Assembly (NCBI RefSeq): GCF_019059575.1
Contig: NW_024882303.1
Span: 248,001 to 312,000, forward strand
Direction: 5' to 3'
DNA from: Amphibalanus amphitrite
Lineage: Eukaryota; Arthropoda; Thecostraca; Balanomorpha; Balanidae
Length of the DNA stretch: 64,000 nucleotides
In this document: positions 10,470 through 19,561 of the stretch, in pieces
Numbering within the stretch: position 1 is the first letter of the stretch
How the letters are laid out: every line of letters starts with the position of its first letter
Position numbers and translations under genes: made by a program
Notes under the pieces: model-generated
Told to the model about the DNA's origin: nothing
What the model saw: only the letters and a program-made list of their open reading frames with translations
The model's database searches: none

Positions 10470-13400
10470 CCGGCCGATTTTGCGGTGGTCTCGCTTGGCG
10501 GCCTCCTCCTGAAAGTGTTGCCACTCCTTGAGCTGCTTGGTGTCGGGGAAGGACACGCCGTAGACGCGCTGCAGGGACTCGGCGTCCGCCTTACCCTCCC
10601 AGTAGGTGGCCGAGTTCTGCAGCAGGTAGGAACGTGGCATGTACGATCAGCAGAGTGGCGACGAGGGACGGAGACAGTGAGGGTCAAACGGGCAGACGCA
10701 AGCTCTACAAGAAACTGTTCAGAAAAGATCGATCCAAATACTTCGCGTTAGCTTCGACCAGAAAATGTAAAGCTCCATTCTGCATTTACGAATTGAAATA
10801 ATTGAGAGTTGAGACTGTCACACATTAATGTGAACCCTACATCCATTCAAAATGAGCTCGATTTTACAAGCACAAAAAAATCTTGCATCGATCAGCGTCC
10901 ACTTTCGATCCACAGGCGTCTCACCTTGGTGACTTTGAAGGCCTTGATTTTGCCGGTGTGCCGGACGTGCGGGCCGCGGCAGAGGTCGATCAGCGGACCG
11001 CATCGGTACGCAGTGGTGGTCGGCGTCTTCACGCGCTCCTCCAGGATGCGCACCTTGAACTTGTTGTAGCGGAACATCTCGAGCAGGTCCTCCTTGGAGA
11101 TCTCCAGCCGCTCGAACGTCTGTTTCTCCTTGATGGCCGACTTCATCACAGTCTCGATCGCGTCAAAGTCCTGACTGCTCACCTGTGGAAGGCAGCGAAA
11201 AGCCTGTGTTAGGAATGTAAATGGAACTACGAAATCGGCAATGCCAGCTTTAGCGGTACAGACAACAGATGCACCACCTATGCTGTTCGAAGATATAACG
11301 TAGACAACCCAAATAGGTACAGAGCAGCTGGGCGCTGGTGGCGTTACTATCCCACGAAAAGTGCCGCCAATTTTTGTACAAGCACGAATAGCTGGCTGAA
11401 TAATAGTGACAGCTATCCAGACCGAAAGATAATACCCAATACCCATCCTCGCTGTAGCTCTATCTCCGAAACTCATCATGACCATTGACAGGTGCCCCTC
11501 TGCGTCAGTTATCCCCAATTCAGGTTCCCTTCACCAAGTAACCCTAGCTTCACTTAGCCCCGTATCACTAAGCGCTTCGTCAGTTCCCTGTCGATCCTCA
11601 CCTGTCCATCCTCCAGGTGCATGTCGTAGTAGAAACCCTCCTCGATGGGCGGTCCGTAGCACAGGCACCCGCCGTACACACGCTCCATCGCCTCACCCAG
11701 TATGTGAGCGGTCGAGTGCCAGAACACGTACTTCCCTGCGGAGCAGACAGACCGCAGTGCAGTGACGAGTCAGACGAGTTAACGCACGTAACAGATGGGG
11801 TCAAATAAAAGCATGCGGAAAAAACATGCCAAAAAAATCGAGAAGAGCAGCAGTGCTTATACATGAAGGCCGGAAAAAAATGTATAAATCGACGGTGATC
11901 AATTCCATTTTTTATTGCAGCTGAACTGCGCCTTTGATGTTTCAACCAACAACTGCAAATCAAACCCGAAAAGTTTGCTTCACTAGCCGAGTACTATTCA
12001 TTATTAACCGTTTCCAGTCAAAGCAAGTAACTTGCCTCAACAGTCAATACCGTCTGAGTTCACTGTGCTCACGCATCCATGCGCCAATAGTACCTACCCT
12101 CATCAGAGTCAAACTTGAGCAGCTGCAGCGAGGCGTCACCCTCCAGAGGCCGGTCCAGGTCCCACAGCTCTCCGTTGACCTTAGCGATCACCGTGTTGTC
12201 GGCCAGACCCTGGCTGGAGGGAGAGGGCGGGACGGGGTCAGACTGCGCCGCACGATGGTAAGGTACATGACACGGGGCCATCCAAAACGCCAGAGAGAAG
12301 CTGGAGATACTGGCGCTCCGGGCGCCGATATATCTAGTGAAAGCAGCATGGCCCTATCACAAACAAACACATGCACATAAGCAATCGCATGAAAAAATGT
12401 GTACGACACTGCCCAGCATTGAGTTAATATAGTTCACATTCGTTTTAGCGTAGTTCCACTGATTTTCGACCACACGATTTCACTTATTTTAGTTATCAGC
12501 TATTGCCTGACCGGTCCCCAAGTCCAGACCAGTCGATCACGGTCACCGACCTGATGCCCTTGGCGACGTCGTAGGGCGTGGTGCGCCACGACTGGCCCTC
12601 CACCTCCTTGCCGTCGGGCAGAGTGACGGTTATCTTCTGCGGCTCTTTGGCGGCCACCTCGGCGTCCGCCTTGGCCTTCAGACGGTCCCACAGGGCCAGG
12701 CGCTCCTGCAGCGAGAGAGGGGCAGTGAGTCAGTGTTAGCCTTCAAACGGTCTCACAGGGCCAAGGGCTCTTTAGGCCTGTACTCATCGGGTCGAAAAAC
12801 GAGGCTGAGACCGATATACTGGGCATTACTGGTGTTATGTGCCTTATCTCAGACGACTGACCTGGATATACGCAGGCCAGGGGTTGAGCTCCTTTACCGA
12901 GGAGGCTTTCGCCTTGTCTCCGCCACCCTTCTTGTCCTTCATCTTGGATCGGGCTCGCTGCAACGACCGAAAGGAGAGTTACAACAGAAAATGTAGACCA
13001 ATTGTACATTCTACGCACAAATAGCTACCATTCTTTTATGGATCATTGGCATGAATGGCATAATTACAATCCAATTAAAGTTGTTCAGAAAATAGCAAGC
13101 AATTTTGAATGACTGTATTTTACAAACAATCAACGAACAACGATCAATAAAAGAAATAATCCGGGAATCGGGAAGATCGTGCCCGTCAATGAGCTTAGAC
13201 ATTGCAAAAATTACGAATTGAAACTATACTATCTCATGCAATTATAGGTGCTACGTGCACAATAAACTGTAACAAATAAGATCACATATCAGCTGGAAGA
13301 TCACAAACTGATTAGTAGTCATATTAGTAAAACAACTCATGGAATAGGACAGGGAATGAGGTGATTGGTGCTAATAGCAGTACAAACAACCAACTAAATA

Positions 13401-14434
13401 TCAGAAGAATCAGACAAGCAACAAAGCTGAATGTCATTAGCTTTGTGTAATGTGTAAATGTGATCTCCAGTTCACTACTAAAGCTCGAAGTTCACACTTT
13501 TTAACAAAGATCAAGAAAAAATGGACAAAGGATCTTTTAGCTAAGGAAACGTTGCTCTACATTTTTCCTGAGCACATGTCACTCTGACCTGATTCATCTG
13601 TGAATATTGCTAACTACACCCTCTTCATCATATTGTTATCTGAGTAAATATGTAAAAAAAAAAATTGATGTGCCCCATCATTAAAATGTCCTTCCTTAAC
13701 TGTCAGGCATCGTGAGATCTTATAGAATATATAATTCAGCATTCATTATGAGTGGTACTGGCATTCTTCAGCAATTAAAGGGATCCCAAAATGTCTTGAA
13801 GCGTGAATAAAAAACATTAATTGGTAGGAAAAAACGGTCACCCATTTTGAAAACTTCAAACTCGTCACAACGAGTAGACAACAAAATATTTGACAACGAC
13901 GGCAACTTCTGCGTATGTTAGTGTTATACTTTCGAAAGTTCTAAATTTAATAACTAGTATGAAAAAGCATGACAGCCATGGCAACATTTACTACAAGCGG
14001 CAGCGGCACATGCAAGTCAGAAGGCGCCATCGCCGTGCCCTCCTGAGCACAGACAGAGGGCGCCGCCGCTGCCGCCCGGTTTCTGCCACAGAGAGTGCGC
14101 GGGGCCTCCCGCACCCACCTCCTGGGCTGCGGGCTGGGCCGGGGCCGCGGGCTGGGCGGCCGGAGCCGGCTGAGGGACCGCGGCCGACCCCTCCGGTACG
14201 GCGATACCGCAGTCGCGCAGCGAGCGGCCGGCGGCGGCCGCCGGGAACGTCTCCCCGAGCCGCTGCAGGCTCTGTACGTGCCGGTGCCAGCGCGCCAGGT
14301 GCGGGTAGCGGCCGGCGTCCGGCGCGCCGCCCACCAGACGCAGCAGGGCCGCGTCCAGCGACGAGGCGCTGTAGCCGTCCACATAGCTGTGCGCCTCCAG
14401 CACGGCGTCGGCGCTGGCCAGAAACTGCAGCATG
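10470..14434 (-). CDS. TARS1: Threonyl-tRNA synthetase, cytosolic, N-terminal and editing part with a GST-C-like N-terminus (partial)
   Basis: ThrRS charges tRNA-Thr with threonine. Seven minus-strand exons are visible: about 14434-14119, 12957-12862, 12705-12551, 12213-12098, 11735-11602, 11182-10925 and 10616-10470. All six junctions agree in phase, giving about 407 residues. The order is a GST-C-like helical region plus Ala/Pro linker (about 1-105), a Lys-rich stretch ending [11 protein letters not shown], the TGS domain ([36 protein letters not shown]), then the editing domain. The editing zinc-site-like residues HSTAH and CRGPH are present, as are [19 protein letters not shown] and the typical ThrRS sequences [14 protein letters not shown] and [17 protein letters not shown]. 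The last exon ends at DHRKIGR, where the class II catalytic core should begin. No core exon is visible down to base 1, so the gene probably runs out of the window. The GST-like exon's upstream boundary is uncertain. Confidence 0.9.
12734..12775 (-). repeat. Echo of a ThrRS exon start inside the preceding intron
   Basis: This intronic segment repeats the first about 35 bases of the exon at 12551-12705. The exon reads (minus strand) GAGCGCCTGGCCCTGTGGGA; the echo reads GAGCCCTTGGCCCTGTGAGA. The acceptor CAG is lost and the Trp codon TGG has become TGA, so the echo is not usable as an exon start. Confidence 0.75.
12958..14118 (-). other. ThrRS intron, nothing else seen
   Basis: This is an AT-rich intron between the GST-C-like exon and the Lys-rich exon. 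The donor GAG|GTGGGT lies at 14119/14118 and the acceptor TTGCAG|CGAGCC at 12958/12957. Both sides are phase 0. No repeat with clear ends was recognised. Confidence 0.5.
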
Positions 14435-15469
14435 CTGCCGCAAAGCGCGCGCGCGCGCCAGCGCTCTCACTCACACCACTGTGAATGGAGGTCCGTCACC
14501 AGGCGGCACGGTACTCTGATATCGCATGGCGCTGACCGATACTTGACTGCATCAATCACCATCGAGAGCAATATGAAGAGACAAATCACATCCCTGATGC
14601 AGGCAGATCAGAAATCTCACATCCACAGAATTTGAAAATAGGTACCTATCACTCTCTGCATTCTAGCAATCAACCTCAGCCACATGTGGTAGGCATTTTT
14701 TGTGAGAAAAGAAATAAAAACCATGCCAAATAATTTTTATCTTGTAACATTCACATCACTTGGAGGAATGATTACTTATCTAATCACCATACCAGTAGAT
14801 AAAGTTTGCAATTTCCTACTCTCTTTCCATGCAAGGGCAACACCTCACACTAGCAAGTAGCATCATTATCCACAATGCAGCTTCTTGGTAATTCATGTGT
14901 CTTGCAGAGCCTTGCAGATCATTTGCTAAAAAAAAAAAACTGCACATAGTGATGCTGAAGAATGCCAGTACCAGGTGATGACATGTTGTGAGGTTGTGAA
15001 GAAAATGATTTGATATGTTTAATATGAAAAACATTTAGACATCATTGTATTTGCTCTGCAATTATTTGTTTGAGGGGTCACCAACCACAGTAGCCTTAAG
15101 ATAGATAGGTACCATTGTTGACTTCCTCTAATGAGAGACAGCACACTCCTTTTTCAACAAAGCCCCGTCATAATCAGTGATCAGATGGGAGGGGATCAGT
15201 CAGCTAGTACTGATGAGGGCATACATCTGTTGAACTGCATTATCTGCATGATTGCAATTTGTGTACCTGCTATGCTTGAATAAATTCAAGGTAAGTGCTT
15301 GAATGTCTTGTCACCCAAGGCATCAATGGCTGAAAGTTTAAAGCAATCTCTCAGACAGTTAAGTGTTGCCAAGAAAATCATCTTTTATTCTTGAAGTGGG
15401 TTTAACTAGCATGATATGGGCATCACCCCCCTCCCCCCCATCACAGCAAGGCTTGGAAAGCCAGGAGAA
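14435..15469. other. No gene recognised upstream of the ThrRS exon
   Basis: The short GC-rich, CG-repeat region at 14435-14475 gives way to AT-rich DNA with no further exon recognised. The transcription start of the ThrRS gene is therefore not located. Confidence 0.4.
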
Positions 15470-15473
15470 ACAT

Positions 15474-17004
15474 CAGTAGGTGGAACTATGGTCATGAGTA
15501 CCCAAATATAGGAACGTTCCCATTTTTGGGAACGGAGTTTCCAAATATGGGAACGGGCGTTCCCATTTATGGGAACGGAAGGTAATTTTTCGGCCGTTCG
15601 CCCACTAAAACTCATTAGTGCATCACGTCTCAAAAAAGTGCACGCTAATTTAAGTATCTACTAAGTCTATAAAATCGTCTTTAATCTGACCGTTGCACAA
15701 GGAAATTGACCGTCGAATGATATTTTTAATGATTTTTTGAAATGACGGAATGGTGAAAACATGGGTTATACTAAATTTAACTTGCAATTTTAAGGAAAAT
15801 GAAGCGTTTTTTACATTTTGAGGTCAAGTATAATAATTTTCGCCTGGTTATGAAGTTTCATACTAGCGACACCAGATGCTGACATATGCAAGCGAACACG
15901 CGGACAGTCCGGGGGTAATATTGGTGACATTTGGTGTCGGGGCGCACAACCGCATGGAACGTCAGTGATTTTACCGAACTACTGTTGTAAACTCAGTTTC
16001 AGTGGTTTAAAATTATTCAGCTGTATTATATCATCCCAGATAGACATATTTTATTTGGATGCTAGCTGTTTAGAGTTGTTTTATAAGGAGCGTCATGAGC
16101 GTGGTTTTTGTCTTCCGTGTTTCTACGCGTGATCGTTTTGGGGGAATTTCTCTTATATAGGTCGCTCTGTGTGGCTTATTTATAATTTTTATGCTGATTT
16201 CGATCATTCCTCGTGCCCATCCTACCAGGCCTTTTGCCACTTACACTCATCAAGAAAGGAAAAAACTAGATTTTCATTGGGACTAGGTGTTTTGAGGGTG
16301 TAACATATTCAGCGTTCCCATTTTTGGATACTTCCTTGTGCTCGTCAACTATCGGTGATAAACAGACAGGTGCTTGACATGTCTCCACCCTCGGCGCGGA
16401 CGGTGGATATAGGCTTGGATATAGGTATGGAAGACCTTGTTGATCATCGCTGAGCGTTGTGAATTACGTAATCCTGCAGAGGGGGGCGTGCCCGCTGCGA
16501 GATCGACGGGAATAAAAGCGCAGAAGACCGGGCGAAACATGCGACGGTCTTGCCGGAAAGGTCATCTGATGATTGTTGCGTTAACAATAATTTGCGGCGT
16601 TGGACGTGATGCTTATTAATGAAAAGAGCCCCTGACAGGCGTCGGTGAAATCGTTCCCAATTTTGGGTACGCCGTTCCCATAATAAGGAACTCTTGCAGC
16701 GCCAGTGTACGAGAGCGTTCCCAAATTTGGGCTCGCGGCCCGGATGATGGACTGCTTTAGAAATAGGGGAACGATTTGAAACTACGATGGGCCTTACAAT
16801 ATCAAACTCTTTCTCAACAATATTGAGACAAATATCAGATGGTTCACGATCGTTTTATACTTTTTGGACGTCATTTAACGGTTCTTTTTGTTGTTTTAAA
16901 TAATGCCTACATGGCGTTCCCATATTTGGGTTTATCGTTCCCAAACATGGGAACGAAAATGCGTTCCCGAAAATGGGTACGCTTGACCATAGTTCCGCCT
17001 ACTG
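15474..17004. mobile_element. Inverted-repeat element carrying many GTTCCCA...TGGGAAC palindromes
   Basis: The termini are CAGTAGGTGGAACTATGGTC and the complement of CAGTAGGCGGAACTATGGTC, flanked by a 4 bp duplication ACAT (15470-15473 and 17005-17008). Just inside both ends, and at several places in the interior, is a palindrome of the form CGTTCCCA-AT-rich-TGGGAACG: about 15514-15532, 15547-15576, 16312-16326, 16653-16690, 16713-16730 and 16913-16980. No transposase-like ORF was recognised. The superfamily is not determined. Confidence 0.85.
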
Positions 17005-17008
17005 ACAT

Positions 17009-18243
17009 GGCAGGTATCTGATAAAGCTGTTGATAAATCATTAGGTTACTGAGGTCAATAACATCTAACATGACCCAGTAACTTGATATTGAAATGAGCC
17101 GAATCAGTCAACTCTCCCAACTACAGCATTATAGCTCTTGTCGTCAAAAGCAGCATAACATATGGCATTGGTACAGGCTACGTCCAGTTTCCAAATGCTC
17201 GAGCAGGTACCTACGCAATATTGAATTGTGGATATATATATATATAAGTGGGAAATGTTTAAAATACCACTAGAAACACTACTATTTAAAGGATGCATGC
17301 ACGAATTGACAATAATTCACAAAACTGGAATCCAAATACCGATGCAAGAGTCCGTGAAGTCAGAGAGAAAGTCTTGACCGTTTTTGAGAGATTGAAAGCA
17401 AGACGAAACAGCATATCAGATGAAAAATACAAATCAAATTAACATGGCGCATTTAAAATCAATGAATACTGTGCCACCACCAAAAATATAAACAAAACCG
17501 AGCGCTTCTCTGCAACCCTCAAACACCCCTCCCTCACCAACACCAAAAGGCCGGCAGCGATTCACACGCGGACAAACAACTGAGGGATACATTTATGGCG
17601 CAGCAGCTAGTTTCTTGCACAACAAATCTTTACCAAATCGAGATAGCAGATGACGTAACAAGCTAGATGATGAAAGAAATGATCTCAACAGGGCGATAGA
17701 TGAACTCACACCTATATCATCACAGTTTTCGTCTTTATTTCTTTAGTTTCCCTGCTTTGGTTTAGAATCAGATAAAGTTCAGCAAAAAGCGATGCGTACG
17801 AGTGGTGATTTTGAAGGCCTCGAAGCGAAGGGACACTTATGTTTGATCTGTCCATATAGGACCTTGATCTGTCCTTTACGGCGTCGGCATTTACCAAAGT
17901 ACCTAATATTTGAACAAACAGTTTTGTAAAAAGCGATAAGTCTACAGTCACGGTGCTTAGTGAAATGTTAGTGAATATTCTTGGACCAGTGTCGTCATAA
18001 AAAATAATCTCCTTGCGGAATCTGAATTGACACGTTGCTACGAATTTTGATTCCTTGACAAATTGAAATGAAATGGTGAGCAAAAATAAATAATGTGCAA
18101 AAAAACTCAAGTCGCGATTTTTTCTGAGAGGTGGTGATCTACATTTGGGATAGAAGGTATTTTGAAGTGTTGAGCTTTGTGAGGAATATTATTATGATGA
18201 TTATAAGTATTATAAGCAGGGCTGCGGTGTCGTATTGTATTGT
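17009..18243. other. No gene recognised
   Basis: This is AT-rich DNA. A 132-codon minus-strand open frame at 17712-18110 has no recognisable motif and no splice or start context that favours it. A short (TA)n tract lies at about 17232-17246. Confidence 0.35.
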
Positions 18244-18251
18244 ATTGTATT

Positions 18252-18504
18252 CAGGGGCGCGGGAACTTCTTTCCGACTGGGGGGGCACACCATAATAGAG
18301 ATCAACCTAGGGTACCCCCAAATCTAGTTTTCTCACCGGTTTTAGGCCACTTATTTTTCACCCCTCGGCTTTTTCAACAAAAAAAGAAAACATTTGCAAA
18401 AAAAGTGTGGTATTCCGTCTCAAAGCTGTGGGGGCACCGCCCCCACGGCCCCAGAGTTGGGGGGGCAAGCTGCCCCCACTGCCCCCCCGGCTCCCGCGCC
18501 TATG
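18252..18504. mobile_element. hAT-type MITE, GGCGCGGGA family, copy 1
   Basis: The ends are CAGGGGCGCGGGAA and the complement of CATAGGCGCGGGAG, flanked by the 8 bp duplication ATTGTATT (18244-18251 and 18505-18512). The left flank is itself a short TTGTA repeat, so the duplication is slightly less certain here. The interior matches the copy at 48281-48532 in reverse orientation. An 8 bp duplication and CA-starting ends are typical of hAT elements. Confidence 0.85.
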
Positions 18505-18684
18505 ATTGTATTGGGTAGGTATTAGCGGTATTAGTAAGCCTGGCGGGTAAATGTCAAGTTTAAGTCCTAAGAAGATTTCATTGATAAATTTTTCATATTT
18601 TTACATTATTTGACATCCTGAATCCAAAAATGATACTCACATGTCTCGCAAATAAAAGGAAAAAACATAATCAAACCTGACCTA

Positions 18685-18815
18685 ACCTTACCTACTTACC
18701 TATAACCTACCAACCTACAACCTACAAACCTACCCTAACCTAACCTAACCTACAAACCTACCTACCTACAACCTAAAACCTACAAACCTACAACCTAACC
18801 TAACCTAAAACCTAA
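18685..18815. repeat. Degenerate CCTAA (TTAGG-like) array
   Basis: Runs of CCTAACCTAACCTAACC are mixed with CCTACAAACCTACC variants. TTAGG is the usual telomere repeat of arthropods. Here the array is impure and short, and unique-looking DNA continues on both sides, so this is an interstitial or telomere-like tract, not a chromosome end. Confidence 0.75.
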
Positions 18816-19561
18816 AATTTTTGCTGTTTCATATTCGTATCAAAAGCGCCACAATTGTAGTTAGGACCTAAACTTGACATATACCGCCTGGCGTCAGACG
18901 ACAGACGATACTTTTTGCGTTCCAAGGCTATGCTCAAAATCAGCTAAACAGTACGTTAAACCATTGACTCCAAATTCTGCCATAGAACCGAAACTGTGTG
19001 ATTGGCGGGTAGAGGACCTAGGGTCAACGTAACACAAACAGGCTTTGCTTAGCGGGGCTCTGTCCTTGTGAATCCATCCATTTTAAAGGTTCAGACTAAA
19101 TTTATTAAAAAAAGGTCTTCCATTGCAAATATGCATCACAGATAGCAAGCAGAATTAAAAGCAGGCTCTGGCAAATAACCTTTTTCTGCCTCTTTCGATG
19201 AAAACGTAAGTTCAGTGCAGGAGTATGGCCTTCTTTTGACAAAATCTGATCTAGAAAGGTCAGCTAGCATAGCGTAGTCAAGCCAACAGCTGCAGGACAT
19301 GACTGAGCTGTGCCAGCAATAACTCAGACACCAGAGTGGGAGTCGGTAAGAATAAGGTGACTCCGACTCTGGGCAGAATTGTTGATTCCAACTCTGTAGG
19401 CCTGATTTTATAAGCATGCTTTAGTGACTGCATCTCAAAATTTGAATCTGAATGAAAGAACATGATAACATTGCTCGGGTATATTTGGCTATGCTTTCAG
19501 TTTAATATAAAGTGCAAACTGTCCGCAGTTTCCACAACGGCAGCAGTGGGCACAGGGCAAG
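18816..19561. other. No gene recognised; upstream region of the JmjC gene
   Basis: A small remnant of the GGAGTCG-type repeat lies at about 19335-19400 (GGGAGTCGG, GACTCCGACTC). The stretch ends just before the start codon of the JmjC gene. No confident promoter element was seen. Confidence 0.4.

Noticed and set aside
13890-14519. 209-codon plus-strand Arg/Pro-rich open frame
   Set aside because: It is the antisense shadow of the GC-rich GST-C-like ThrRS exon.
17712-18110. 132-codon minus-strand open frame with a hydrophobic start
   Set aside because: AT-rich DNA, no family resemblance, no neighbouring exon; not strong enough to call a gene.
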